Positions 36,290 to 46,284 of a stretch of 64,000 nucleotides of DNA are shown piece after piece. The stretch is taken from NCBI GenBank assembly GCA_030418545.1, contig QAIB01000007.1, positions 113,501-177,500 of the forward strand, given 5' to 3'. Below the pieces are notes generated by a model, which saw nothing but the letters and a program-made list of their open reading frames with translations, ran no database searches and was not told where the DNA came from. The stretch's first letter is position 1. Every line of letters starts with the position of its first letter. The stretch is from Xenophilus aerolatus. GTDB lineage: Bacteria > Pseudomonadota > Gammaproteobacteria > Burkholderiales > Burkholderiaceae_C. Both the position numbers and the translations under genes were made by a program.

Positions 36290-37024
36290 TCAGCGATAGG
36301 CCTCGGGATCGAGCCGACGCATCTCGGCCTCGATCCACGCCTCGACCTCGACCATCAGCTCGTCGGCCTTGCGACCCGCGCTCGGGATGGCGGGGCCGAT
36401 GGACACGTCCACCACGCCCGGGTACTTCACGAAGGCCTTGCGCGGCCAGCACTTGGCCGAGGTGACGGCGATCGGGATCACCGGCGCGCCGGTGTCGATG
36501 GCCAGGCGCGAGCCGCCGGTCTTGTACTGGCCTTTCTGTCCGCGCGGGATGCGCGTGCCTTCGGGGAACATGATGATCCACACGCCCTGCTCCAGCAGGC
36601 GCTTGCCCTGCTGCACCACCTTGTTGAAGGCCTGCGCGCGCTGGGCGCGGTCGATGTGGATCATGTCCAGCCGCCCCATGGCCCAGCCGAAGAAGGGGAT
36701 GTAGAGCAGCTCCTTCTTGAACACATAGGCCAGCGGGTGCGGCATCAGGGTGGGCATGAGGAAGGTCTCGTAGGTGGACTGGTGCTTGACCAGCAGCACC
36801 GCGCCCGCGCGCGGGTCCTTGGGCAGGTGCTCCATGCCCTGCACGCGGTGGCGGATGCCGAGGATCCAGCGTGCACCCCACATCGCCACGCGCAGCCAGC
36901 CGGCGGCGAACCAGTACAGCGGCTCGCCGCGGGCGAAGAGCGAGGCCAGCAGCAGCACGATGGCCCAGGGCACGACGGTGACCAGCATCCACAGCAGATG
37001 CAGAACGGAACGCAGGAAGGCCAT
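36290..37024 (-). CDS. plsC: 1-acyl-sn-glycerol-3-phosphate acyltransferase
   Basis: A 244-residue inner-membrane acyltransferase that makes phosphatidic acid from lysophosphatidic acid. One N-terminal membrane span (about 8-30) is followed by the PlsC domain with block I LVKHQSTYET (H-x4-E rather than the commoner H-x4-D), block III IMFPEGTR (151-158) and block IV APVIPIAV. It starts inside the stop of gmhB (TGATG), so the two are coupled. This order (glyQ, glyS, gmhB, plsC) is conserved in Burkholderiales. Confidence 0.93.
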   Translation of the reverse strand: MAFLRSVLHLLWMLVTVVPWAIVLLLASLFARGEPLYWFAAGWLRVAMWGARWILGIRHRVQGMEHLPKDPRAGAVLLVKHQSTYETFLMPTLMPHPLAYVFKKELLYIPFFGWAMGRLDMIHIDRAQRAQAFNKVVQQGKRLLEQGVWIIMFPEGTRIPRGQKGQYKTGGSRLAIDTGAPVIPIAVTSAKCWPRKAFVKYPGVVDVSIGPAIPSAGRKADELMVEVEAWIEAEMRRLDPEAYR

Positions 37025-37602
37025 CAGACGGAGATCTTGAGGGACTCGCGCGCCTCGCGCGCGAGCAGGTGCTTCACGAAGGCGGCGAGGTCCTCGTGGA
37101 CGACGGTGCCCGCCGGGTACTCGGGCGGCAGCGGGTGCACGCCGCGGCAGGCTTCGCCCATGCCGGTGAGCAGCAGGTGCGGCTCGCAGCCCGCGGCCGC
37201 GCCGGCCACCAGGTCGCGCAGCGAATCGCCGGCCGTGGGCACGCCGGCCAGGTCGATGCCGTAGCGCTCGCCGATCTGGTGGAACAGGCCCGGCTTGGGC
37301 TTGCGGCAGTCGCAGTTCTCGTCGGGGCTGTGCGGGCAGTAGAAGATCGCATCGATGCGCCCGCCCACGGCGGCCAGCATCTTGTGCATCTTGGCGTGCA
37401 TGGCGTTGAGCGAGGCCACGTCGAACAGGCCGCGACCCAGCCCCGACTGGTTTGACGCGATCACCACATGCCAGCCCGCCTGGTTGAGCCGCGCGATCGC
37501 CTCCAGCGCGCCGGGCAGCGGTGTCCACTCCGTCTCGCTCTTGACGAAGTCCTCGCGGTGCACGTTGATGCTGCCGTTGCGGTCGAGGATGACGAGTTTC
37601 AT
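37024..37602 (-). CDS. gmhB: D-glycero-D-manno-heptose 1,7-bisphosphate 7-phosphatase (GmhB), altered motif I
   Basis: A 192-residue HAD phosphatase of LPS heptose synthesis. Zinc-binding Cys/His residues typical for GmhB are present in YCPHSPDENCDCRKPKPGLF, and GDSLRDLVAGAAAG is motif IV. Motif I reads LDRNGSIN where GmhB normally has LDRDGTIN: the nucleophile Asp7 is kept but the second Asp, the general acid, is Asn. This was checked at codon level (GAC CGC AAC). Activity may be reduced or the protein may have another substrate. The start at 37602 has no strong ribosome-binding site; it follows glyS on the same strand. Confidence 0.85.
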   Translation of the reverse strand: MKLVILDRNGSINVHREDFVKSETEWTPLPGALEAIARLNQAGWHVVIASNQSGLGRGLFDVASLNAMHAKMHKMLAAVGGRIDAIFYCPHSPDENCDCRKPKPGLFHQIGERYGIDLAGVPTAGDSLRDLVAGAAAGCEPHLLLTGMGEACRGVHPLPPEYPAGTVVHEDLAAFVKHLLAREARESLKISV

Positions 37603-37651
37603 GTCCGGGCCCGGGCTGCTGCGCATCACGGCGAGTATGGACGCGCCGCCC

Positions 37652-39784
37652 TCAGGCCGCCAGCCGCTCCAGCAGCGCCACGCGGTTCATCGCGCGGTGC
37701 AGCGAGGCCAGCAGGCCCAGGCGGTTCAGGCGCAGGTCGGGCTCTTCGGCGTTGACCATCACGCCGTCGAAGAAGGCGTCGACCGGCGCGCGCAGCGCGG
37801 CCAGGGACTGCAGCGAGCCGGTGTAGTCGCCGGCGTCGAACCTGGCGTTGGCGTCGGGTACCACGCCCTGCATGGCGTCGTACAGCGCCGTCTCGGCGCT
37901 CTCGCGGAAGAGCTGCGGGTTGACGTGCGCATCGGCCTCGGGCGACTTCTTGAGGATGTTGCCGATGCGCTTGTTGGCCGCGGCCAGCGCGGGCGCCTCG
38001 GGCAGTTGCGCGAAGGCGCGCACGGCCGCCAGGCGTTTGGGCACCTCGGCCAGGCGCTCGGGGCGATTGCCCAGCACGGCATCCACTTCCTGTGCGCTGG
38101 CGCCCTGCTCGCGCAGGCTGCCGGCGAGGCGGTCGTAGATGAAGTCGAGCAGCTGCACCTGCGCGTCGGCCTGGGTCAGCAAGGGCCCCATGGCATCGGC
38201 GGCGATGCCCACGAGCCGGGACAGCTCCAGCGGCAGGTCGCGCTCGATCAGCATGCGCACCACGCCCAGTGCGTGGCGGCGCAGCGCGAAGGGGTCGCGG
38301 TCGCCGGTGGGCAGGTTGCCGATGCCGAACATGCCGACCAGCGTCTCGAGCTTGTCGGCCAGCGCAACGGCCAGGCCGACGTTTCCGCGCGGCAGTTCGT
38401 CGCCGGCGAAGCGCGGCTTGTAGTGGTCCTCGATGGCATCGGCCACCGCGGCCGGCAGGCCGTCGTTGAGGGCGTAGTAGCGGCCCATGGTGCCCTGGAG
38501 TTCGGGGAACTCGCCCACCATGTCGGTCACGAGGTCGGTCTTGGCGAGCTGCGCGGCCTGGTCGGCCTGTGCGATGAGCGTCGCATCGCCGAGCTCGGAC
38601 GCGATGGCCGCCGCGATGGCGCGCACGCGCTCCACGCGCTCGCCCTGCGTGCCCAGCTTGTTGTGGTAGACCACCTTGGCAAGCAGCCCGACGCGCGAGG
38701 CCAGCGTCTTCTTGCGGTCCTGATCGAAGAAGAACTTGGCGTCGGCCAGGCGCGGGCGCACCACGCGCTCGTTGCCGCCGATGACGGCGCTGGCATCGTC
38801 GGGCCGGATGTTGCTCACCACCAGGAAGCGGTGCGTGAGCCGGCCCTTGGCGTCGAGCAGCGGGAAGTACTTCTGGTTGGCCTTCATCGTGAGGATGAGG
38901 CATTCCTGCGGCACCTCGAGGAACTCGGGCTCGAACTGGCACACCAGCACGTTGGGCCGTTCGACCAGCGCCGTGACTTCGTCGAGCAGCGCCTCGTCCT
39001 GGATCGGCTCGGCGCCGCCGCCCACCGACACGGCCGCCTCGGCCAGCTGGCGCGCGATCTCGGCGCGGCGCGCCTCGAAGCCGGCGATGACGGCGCCCTC
39101 GTCCTGCAGCTGCAGCGCGTAGCTGTCGGCGTTGCGCAGCACCACCGGGTCGACCGCCGCCTCGAAGCGGTGGCCGTGCGTGTCGCGGCCGGCCGCAAGG
39201 CCCAGCGCGGTGACGGGCACGACCGCATCGCCGTGCAGCGCCACCAGGCCGTGCGCCGGGCGCACGAAGCTCACGCTGGTCCAGCCCGGCAGTTCGCAAT
39301 TCGTTTCGAGCTGATAGCTCATCACCTTGGGGATGGGCAGCTTCGCGATGGCTTCGGCCAATGCCTTCTGCAGTCCCTCGGCGAGCGTCGCACCGGGCGC
39401 CACGCTTTCGTAGAAGAGCGCCTCGGCCTTGCCGTCCATCGTGCGCTTGAGCGACGCCACGGCCGACGCGTCGGCGCCCAGCGCGGCCAGCTTCTTGAGC
39501 AGCGCCGGCGTGGCGTTGCCTGCGGCGTCGAGCCCCACCGACACCGGCATGAGCTTCTGCGACACCGCCTTGTCGGCCGCGCGCGCCGCCACCTGCGTGA
39601 CATGCGCCGCCAGCCGGCGGGGCGAGGCATACGGCGTGAGCAGCGAGCCGGCATCGGCCAGCCCCTGCGCGCGCAGCTGCGCCAGCAGCACGTCGCCGAA
39701 GGCCTGCCCGAGCTTCTTCAGTGCCTTGGGCGGGAGCTCTTCGACGAAGAGTTCGACGAGAAGGTTCTTGGATTCCATGGTCAT
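37652..39784 (-). CDS. glyS: Glycyl-tRNA synthetase beta subunit
   Basis: A 710-residue beta subunit of the heterotetrameric bacterial glycyl-tRNA synthetase, which binds tRNA-Gly. The N-terminus MESKNLLVELFVEELPPKAL is characteristic, as are TLVGMFGIGNLPTGDRDPFA LRR further on and the C-terminal anticodon-binding domain ending in FDGVMVNAEEPDLRLNRLGL. Full length. Starts at 39784 and 39778 are both possible; the gap to glyQ is 3 bp, so translation is coupled. Confidence 0.97.
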   Translation of the reverse strand: MTMESKNLLVELFVEELPPKALKKLGQAFGDVLLAQLRAQGLADAGSLLTPYASPRRLAAHVTQVAARAADKAVSQKLMPVSVGLDAAGNATPALLKKLAALGADASAVASLKRTMDGKAEALFYESVAPGATLAEGLQKALAEAIAKLPIPKVMSYQLETNCELPGWTSVSFVRPAHGLVALHGDAVVPVTALGLAAGRDTHGHRFEAAVDPVVLRNADSYALQLQDEGAVIAGFEARRAEIARQLAEAAVSVGGGAEPIQDEALLDEVTALVERPNVLVCQFEPEFLEVPQECLILTMKANQKYFPLLDAKGRLTHRFLVVSNIRPDDASAVIGGNERVVRPRLADAKFFFDQDRKKTLASRVGLLAKVVYHNKLGTQGERVERVRAIAAAIASELGDATLIAQADQAAQLAKTDLVTDMVGEFPELQGTMGRYYALNDGLPAAVADAIEDHYKPRFAGDELPRGNVGLAVALADKLETLVGMFGIGNLPTGDRDPFALRRHALGVVRMLIERDLPLELSRLVGIAADAMGPLLTQADAQVQLLDFIYDRLAGSLREQGASAQEVDAVLGNRPERLAEVPKRLAAVRAFAQLPEAPALAAANKRIGNILKKSPEADAHVNPQLFRESAETALYDAMQGVVPDANARFDAGDYTGSLQSLAALRAPVDAFFDGVMVNAEEPDLRLNRLGLLASLHRAMNRVALLERLAA

Positions 39785-39787
39785 CGC

Positions 39788-40702
39788 TCAGGCCGCCGCT
39801 TTCTCTTTCTTGGGAATCTGCGCGACCCACTCGCGCGGCGCCATGGGGAAGCCCAGGCGCTCGCGGCTGTCGTAGTAGCTCTGCGCCACGGCGCGCGCGA
39901 GGTTGCGGATGCGGCCGATGTACGCGGCACGCTCCGTCACGCTGATGGCGCCGCGCGCATCGAGCAGGTTGAAGCTGTGCGCGGCCTTGAGCACCTGCTC
40001 GTAGGCCGGCAGCGCGAGCTGCACGTCCATCAGGTGCTTGGCCTGCTTCTCGTGCGCGGCGAAGGCGGTGAAGAGGAAGTCGGCGTCGGAGTGCTCGAAG
40101 TTGTAGGTCGACTGTTCGACCTCGTTCTGCTTGTACACGTCGCCGTAGCTCAGGCCTTCCGTCCACTTCAGGTTGTAGACGTTGTCCACGCCCTGCAGGT
40201 ACATGGCCAGGCGCTCCAGGCCGTAGGTGATCTCGCCGGTGGCGGGCCGGCAGTCGATGCCGCCCACCTGCTGGAAATAGGTGAACTGCGTCACCTCCAT
40301 GCCGTTGAGCCACACCTCCCAGCCCAGCCCCCAGGCGCCGAGTGTGGGGTTCTCCCAATCGTCCTCGACGAAGCGGATGTCGTTCTTCTTGAGGTCGAAG
40401 CCCAGCGCCTCCAGGCTGCCGAGGTAGAGCTCGAGGATGTTGGCCGGCGCCGGCTTGAGCACCACCTGGTACTGGTAGTAATGCTGCAGGCGGTTGGGGT
40501 TCTCGCCGTAGCGGCCGTCCTTGGGGCGCCGGCTGGGCTGCACGTAGGCGGCCTTCCACGGCTCGGGCCCGATGGCGCGCAGGAAGGTGGCGGTGTGCGA
40601 GGTGCCCGCGCCGACTTCCATGTCGTAGGGTTGCAGCAACGCGCAGCCCTGGGCGTCCCAGTACGACTGCAGTGTGAGGATGATCTGTTGGAAGGTCAGC
40701 AT
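39788..40702 (-). CDS. glyQ: Glycyl-tRNA synthetase alpha subunit
   Basis: A 304-residue catalytic subunit that activates glycine. Diagnostic segments: [60 protein letters not shown] and [23 protein letters not shown] at 40702 is preferred to an upstream in-frame ATG because the family begins with MLTFQ. First gene of the minus-strand line glyQ-glyS-gmhB-plsC-metallopeptidase. Upstream of it, where Burkholderiales usually have lnt and corC, an accessory block begins. Confidence 0.97.
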   Translation of the reverse strand: MLTFQQIILTLQSYWDAQGCALLQPYDMEVGAGTSHTATFLRAIGPEPWKAAYVQPSRRPKDGRYGENPNRLQHYYQYQVVLKPAPANILELYLGSLEALGFDLKKNDIRFVEDDWENPTLGAWGLGWEVWLNGMEVTQFTYFQQVGGIDCRPATGEITYGLERLAMYLQGVDNVYNLKWTEGLSYGDVYKQNEVEQSTYNFEHSDADFLFTAFAAHEKQAKHLMDVQLALPAYEQVLKAAHSFNLLDARGAISVTERAAYIGRIRNLARAVAQSYYDSRERLGFPMAPREWVAQIPKKEKAAA

Positions 40703-40914
40703 GGATGGGCCGGATCGGTGCCGCGCATCGGGCACCCGCCGCGCGGGCGGTGCGAACGGGTGGAAGGCGGCGAACCGGTCATTTTAGGAGCGCGGCCTGC
40801 GGGCGCCCGCCACGGCCACCGCGCCGACATCGCCAGGGGCTCTTGTCCCAGGTGCGCCGCGCGGTGTGCCGCCCACAATGCGCCGTCGCGGCGACGCCGC
40901 CCCTGCACTCCTCC

Positions 40915-41874
40915 ATGACCCCTCCCCGCCTGGCCCCCGACGCGCCGCTCTTCGTCGTCTTCAACCCTGGCTCCGGCCGCGGCGACGCGCAGCGCACGCG
41001 CGCTGCGATCGAGGCCGGCTGCCGCAAGGCCGGGCGGCCGCTGACGCTGCTGACGCTGGACGGCGCACACCCGTTGCCCGCCACGCTGGAACGTGCAGTG
41101 CAGGGCGCGCTCGATGCCGGCGGCATCGCCGTGGCGGCGGGCGGCGACGGCACCATCAACGCCGTGGCCCAGCAGGCCGTGGCCCGCGGCTGCGCCTTCG
41201 GCGTGCTGCCGCAGGGCACCTTCAACTACTTCAGCCGGGCGCACGGCCTGCCGGCGCCGGTCGATGAAGCCCTGGCCCTGCTGCTGGCCGGCGAACCGCG
41301 CGCGGTGCAGGTGGGCGAGGTGAACGGCCGCGTCTTCCTGGTCAACGCCAGCCTGGGCCTGTATGCACGCCTGCTGGAGGAGCGCGAGACCTTCAAGGCG
41401 CGCTACGGCCGCAGCCGCAGCGTGGCGATGGGGGCGGCGCTGCTGACGATGCTCAAGGGCTTCCGGCTGTGGGACCTGCAGGTGGTCGACGACGGCCGGC
41501 CGAAGCGCCTGCGCACGCCGACGCTCTTCGTGGGCAACAACCCGCTGCAGTTCGAGCAGGTCGGCGTGCCCGAGGCCGAATCGGTGGAGAGCGGCGAGCT
41601 GGGCGCGATCGCGCTGCGGCCGCTGGGCCGGCTGGCGATGCTGGGCCTGCTCGCGCAGGCCGCGATGGGCCGCCTGGGCGAGGCCGAGGAGGTCGACAGC
41701 TTTTCCTTCCGCCGCCTCGAGGTCGCGCCGGCGCGCGGCCCCGCGCAGCGGCGCGTGCGCGTGGCCACCGACGGCGAGGTGCAGTGGATGCAGATGCCGC
41801 TGCGCTTCGAGGTGTCGGCGCGGCCGCTGTGGCTGGTCAAGCCGGCCGCCATCGAGCGGGAGCGCGCCGCATGA
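40915..41874 (+). CDS. Diacylglycerol/lipid kinase family protein
   Basis: A 319-residue protein with a DAGK catalytic domain: VVFNPGSGRGDAQRTRAAIE near the start, then VAAGGDGTINAVAQQ with the GGDGT nucleotide loop and GVLPQGTFNYFSRAHGLP. The C-terminal half is the usual beta domain. It phosphorylates diacylglycerol, sphingosine-like or other lipid alcohols; the substrate is not defined. It is divergent from glyQ and overlaps the next gene (ATGA), forming a three-gene unit with a phosphoesterase and a PAP2 phosphatase. Confidence 0.88.
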   Translation: MTPPRLAPDAPLFVVFNPGSGRGDAQRTRAAIEAGCRKAGRPLTLLTLDGAHPLPATLERAVQGALDAGGIAVAAGGDGTINAVAQQAVARGCAFGVLPQGTFNYFSRAHGLPAPVDEALALLLAGEPRAVQVGEVNGRVFLVNASLGLYARLLEERETFKARYGRSRSVAMGAALLTMLKGFRLWDLQVVDDGRPKRLRTPTLFVGNNPLQFEQVGVPEAESVESGELGAIALRPLGRLAMLGLLAQAAMGRLGEAEEVDSFSFRRLEVAPARGPAQRRVRVATDGEVQWMQMPLRFEVSARPLWLVKPAAIERERAA

Positions 41875-42719
41875 CGGTGCTGGTGCAGATCTCCGACCCG
41901 CATTTCGGCACCGAGCAGCCCCCGGTCGTGCGCGCCCTCGCCGACTGGGTGCGCGCCCAGGCGCCCGATGTGCTGCTGCTGACCGGCGACATCACGCAGC
42001 GCGCGACGGCAGCGCAGTTCGCGGCCGCGCGCGCCTTCGTCGACGGGCTGGGCGTGCCGCAGTGCCTCACGATCCCCGGCAACCACGACATCCCGCTCTT
42101 CGCGCTGTGGGCAAGGCTCTTCTCACCCTACCGCCGTTATGCCGCGGCCTTCGGCGCCGATCTGGCGCCGGTCATCGAGCGGCCCGACTGCCTGGTGCTG
42201 GGCCTGAACACCACGCGCTGGTGCCGGCACGAGAACGGCGAGGTGTCGCGGGAGCAGATGGCGGACGTCACGCGGCGCCTGGCCCGGGCCACCCCTGCGC
42301 AACTGCGCATGGTGGCCGTGCACCAGCCCGTGGCGGTGACCCGCCGCGAGGACGAGAAGAACCTGCTGCGCGGCCACGCGGCGCTCGTGCGGCAGGCGTC
42401 CGAGGCCGGCGCCGACCTGATCCTCGGCGGCCACATCCACCTGCCCTATGCGCTGCGGCTGCCCGTCGCGCGCGCCACCTGGGCGGTGCAGGCGGGCACG
42501 GCCGTGTCCTCGCGCGTGCGCGCGGGCGCACCCAACTCGGTCAACCTCATGCGGGGTCCGGTGATTGGCGCCGACGGCGCGCGCTCCTGTACGCTGGAAC
42601 GCTGGGACCACGATGCGCGCACGGGCCGTTTCGAGCCGGCGCAGGTCCGCACCCTGGAGCTGTCACCCATGCCCACCGGCCCCTCTGCCGCCCCGTCGTC
42701 GAATCCCCATGCCCGTTGA
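41871..42719 (+). CDS. Calcineurin-like metallophosphoesterase
   Basis: A 282-residue dimetal phosphoesterase. Motifs: ISDPHFG (Asp9, His11), LLTGDITQ, IPGNHDIPLF, VAVHQPV and LGGHIHLPY. This is the class III/CpdA-like arrangement, cytoplasmic, acting on phosphodiesters or phospholipids. It starts within the stop codon of the lipid-kinase gene and its end overlaps the PAP2 gene by 11 bp, so the three proteins are probably made together. Confidence 0.88.
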   Translation: MTVLVQISDPHFGTEQPPVVRALADWVRAQAPDVLLLTGDITQRATAAQFAAARAFVDGLGVPQCLTIPGNHDIPLFALWARLFSPYRRYAAAFGADLAPVIERPDCLVLGLNTTRWCRHENGEVSREQMADVTRRLARATPAQLRMVAVHQPVAVTRREDEKNLLRGHAALVRQASEAGADLILGGHIHLPYALRLPVARATWAVQAGTAVSSRVRAGAPNSVNLMRGPVIGADGARSCTLERWDHDARTGRFEPAQVRTLELSPMPTGPSAAPSSNPHAR

Positions 42720-43551
42720 GCACGCCGACTGGGCGGCACTGGGCGAGCGCATCGGCACCCTGGCCTGGCCCGGCTTTCCGATCGTGCTGGCTGTTCTCGT
42801 GGCGGTGCTCGCACTGACCGGCCGGCGCCTCGAGGGCCCGCTGCGCCAGCATGCCGGGCGCGCCGAGCCCCGGCCGCGCGACCTGGTCATCGGCCTGGTG
42901 CTGGGCTTCGGCGCCATCGTCGTGCTGGCGATGCTTTTCGCGCGACTGGCCGCCGGCCTGGGCGACGGCCGCCCCATGGGCGAGATGGACGATGCGTTGA
43001 GCCGCGCCATCGGCCTGCACACGCCCATGGCCGTGCGCCAGGCCTTCGGGTGGTTCACCCACCTCGGCGACCCGTTGCCGATGGTCGTCTATTGCACGGC
43101 GGCAGCGCTGCTGCTGTGGCGTCACGGGCACCGCAGCTTCGCCGTCGGCTGGGTGCTGGCCAACGGCGGCAACGCGGCACTGAACCTGTCGCTCAAGAAC
43201 GTGTTCGAGCGCGTGCGCCCGGTGCACGACACCGCGCTGGCCCAGGCGCCGGGCTTCAGCTTCCCGAGCGGCCACACCTCCAGCGCCGTGGTGATGTGGG
43301 GCATGCTCGCCTACCTGGCGTTGCGCCTCGCCCCGCCGCGCTGGCAGGTCCCGGTGCTGGTGCTCGCCGTGGCCATGGCCCTGTCCATCGCCGCCAGCCG
43401 CGTCTTCCTGCAGGTGCACTACCTCACCGACATCCTCGCCGGCCTGTGCTCCGGCAGCGCCTGGCTCGCCGTGTGCATCGCCAGCCTCGAAGCCGCGCGG
43501 CACCGCAGGCGGTTGAAAGCCCATCGCGCCAATCAGGCTGCGACCGGCTGA
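42709..43551 (+). CDS. PAP2-family membrane phosphatase
   Basis: A 280-residue integral membrane phosphatase. The tripartite PAP2 signature is complete: KNVFERVRP, FPSGHTSS and SRVFLQVHYLTD. About six hydrophobic spans are seen. Such enzymes hydrolyse phosphatidic acid, undecaprenyl pyrophosphate or similar lipids at the membrane surface. It overlaps the phosphoesterase gene by 11 bp; together with the lipid-kinase homologue it points to lipid-phosphate turnover. Confidence 0.9.
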   Translation: MPVEHADWAALGERIGTLAWPGFPIVLAVLVAVLALTGRRLEGPLRQHAGRAEPRPRDLVIGLVLGFGAIVVLAMLFARLAAGLGDGRPMGEMDDALSRAIGLHTPMAVRQAFGWFTHLGDPLPMVVYCTAAALLLWRHGHRSFAVGWVLANGGNAALNLSLKNVFERVRPVHDTALAQAPGFSFPSGHTSSAVVMWGMLAYLALRLAPPRWQVPVLVLAVAMALSIAASRVFLQVHYLTDILAGLCSGSAWLAVCIASLEAARHRRRLKAHRANQAATG

Positions 43552-43566
43552 TCCGGGCGAGCGCGA

Positions 43567-43676
43567 CGCGCCCCCCTCTCAGGACACCCGCGGAACCGGC
43601 TTTGCCGGGCCGCTGGGTGTGCCCCCCGGCAGGGGGGTTGGCGGAGCGGACGCAGTCCGCGGAGACTGGGGGGCGA
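43567..43676. repeat. GC-rich inverted repeats in a convergent spacer
   Basis: Between the convergent PAP2 and asparaginase genes the DNA has several G/C runs that can pair: CACCCGCGGAACCGGC with GCCGGGCCGCTGGGTG, CCCCCCGGCAGGGGGG, and GCGGAGCGGACGCAGTCCGC. Spacers of this CCCCC/GGCGGAGCGGA type recur in Comamonadaceae. They may end transcription from both sides; there is no T-run of a classical terminator. Confidence 0.4.
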
Positions 43677-43677
43677 G

Positions 43678-45000
<1,323 letters not shown>

Positions 45001-45008
45001 TCACGCCG

Positions 45009-45692
45009 ATGAATTCCGACACCGCTTCCCCGTTCGTGCCCGCCGTGCCGCCCGACATGCCGGTGCCGGAGGGGCCGCTGTCGCGGGCGCGGCCGGGGCG
45101 CGAGCGCATCCTGGCGGCGATCCGCGCCGCCGCGATCACCGAATTCAGCCTGCATGGGCTCAAGGGCACGTCCACGCAGGCGATCGCCGACCGCGCGGGC
45201 CTCACCAAGCCGCAGCTGCACTACTACATCACCGGCAAGGAGGAGCTCTACGCCGAGCTGCTGATGCAGGTGCTGCACGACTGGAAGGTGGTGTTCTCCT
45301 TCGACGAGAACGCGAACGACCCCGGCAGCGTGCTGGCGGCGTACATCCGCCAGAAGCTGGACCATGCCTTCGACAAGCCGGAGATGTCGCGCATCTTCAC
45401 GCGCGAGGTGCTGGACGGCGGGCGCAACCTCGAGCGCTACTGGCCCAATTCGCGGCTGTGGACGCAGAAGAAGATCGACATCATCAACGGCTGGATCGCG
45501 CGCGGCCTGGTGCGCCCGCTCGACGCCCGGCTGCTGCTGCAGCACATCTGGGCCATGACGCAGTACCACGCTGACTACGCGCTGCAGGTGCGGGCCATGG
45601 GCGGCCTGCCGGAGGACGCGCATGTGGACCGCGAGCCGGTGGCGCGGGAGCTGATTGCGTTCGTGCTGGCGGGCTGCGGGATTCGGACCTGA
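45009..45692 (+). CDS. TetR-family regulator (RutR-like)
   Basis: A 227-residue TetR regulator. The DNA-binding domain is at about 30-80 (IRAAAITEFSLHGLKGTSTQ, then AIADRAGLTKPQLHYYITGK), and the C-terminal domain has FTREVLDGGRNLERYW, matching the TetR_C group of RutR, the regulator of pyrimidine catabolism in E. coli. It lies upstream of, and on the same strand as, the seven-gene amidohydrolase/transport operon from 46285, so it is the likely local regulator. The start at 45009 is supported only by frame and homology. Confidence 0.88.
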   Translation: MNSDTASPFVPAVPPDMPVPEGPLSRARPGRERILAAIRAAAITEFSLHGLKGTSTQAIADRAGLTKPQLHYYITGKEELYAELLMQVLHDWKVVFSFDENANDPGSVLAAYIRQKLDHAFDKPEMSRIFTREVLDGGRNLERYWPNSRLWTQKKIDIINGWIARGLVRPLDARLLLQHIWAMTQYHADYALQVRAMGGLPEDAHVDREPVARELIAFVLAGCGIRT

Positions 45693-45853
45693 GTCCGCTC
45701 TTTGCGGCCGGCCTGGGCGAGCCAGGATGGGTCCTGGCTGAACGTTCGAGCGTTTTTGGCGGGTTTTTGCGGTCTGGGCCTGAACCCGGCCGGCGGCGCC
45801 GGCCTGGACCGGGCGCGCGATCGGCCGGCATGACCCGGGCGCGTTCGGTTTCA

Positions 45854-45966
45854 CTCTTCTCCCCGCTGGGGAGAGGTTGGGTGAGGGGCACTTCGGCGCT
45901 GGATGAGACACAGCTCTTCAGTCGCAGCTGCCCCCACCCCCGACCCTCCCCTAGAGGGGGAGGGAG
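45854..45966. repeat. Double-hairpin intergenic repeat
   Basis: Two inverted repeats: CTCTTCTCCCC-GCT-GGGGAGAG at 45854-45875 followed by GTTGGGTGAGGGG, and CCCTCCC-CTAGA-GGGGGAGGG at 45944-45966. Pairs of C-rich/G-rich hairpins of this form (CTCTCCC...GGGAGAGGGTTGGGGTGAGGG) are widespread spacer repeats in Proteobacteria. It could end transcription of the TetR gene. Confidence 0.55.
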
Positions 45967-46250
45967 AAGTCAAAGCACAGCACAGCGGTTCAGGGCGGTG
46001 GTCGTGGGCCTGCGGGCGCAGGCGCCATTCGCGGCGCCGTGCAGTCTCTCAAGCACGTCGATGGACAGCGAGCACACAGGCAGCGCAACAAGTCGGTCAG
46101 CGCGAGCCTGAGCCGGAGAACGCAGGCCCGCGGTCGCCGCCAGCGCCCCATCCCGTCGTGCCGGCCCCCAAAACGACCTCCAACCATCGGGAGCACAAGA
46201 GCTCCCCACTTCGGTGCACACCCCCCTGGCACGCGCTTTGCGAGCAAACC

Positions 46251-46277
46251 TGACCAGTTGCTCTGATTAAGCGGTCA
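46251..46277. promoter_or_regulatory. Candidate TetR operator
   Basis: TGACC at 46251-46255 and its complement GGTCA at 46273-46277 flank a 17-bp spacer (CTGACCAG...GCGGTCAAAG). RutR-type regulators recognise TTGACCA/TGGTCAA half-sites, though with closer spacing. The site ends 7 bp before the first gene of the operon, so a bound repressor would block transcription start or elongation. Weak evidence. Confidence 0.35.
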
Positions 46278-46284
46278 AAGTCCC

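Larger units (their letters stand above)
45693..46284. other. 592-bp non-coding spacer upstream of the heterocycle operon
   Basis: No convincing gene is present on either strand. The left part (to about 45850) is unremarkable GC-rich DNA. At 45854-45966 lies a repeat with two hairpins. From about 45970 to 46250 I see nothing identifiable. The last 35 bp hold a candidate operator and the promoter region of the operon. The length is notable in such a tightly packed region. Confidence 0.7.

Noticed and set aside
37355..40918. A 1187-codon open frame on the plus strand
   Set aside because: Antisense to gmhB, glyS and glyQ. Composition is skewed to Arg, His, Gly and Leu, with no motif.
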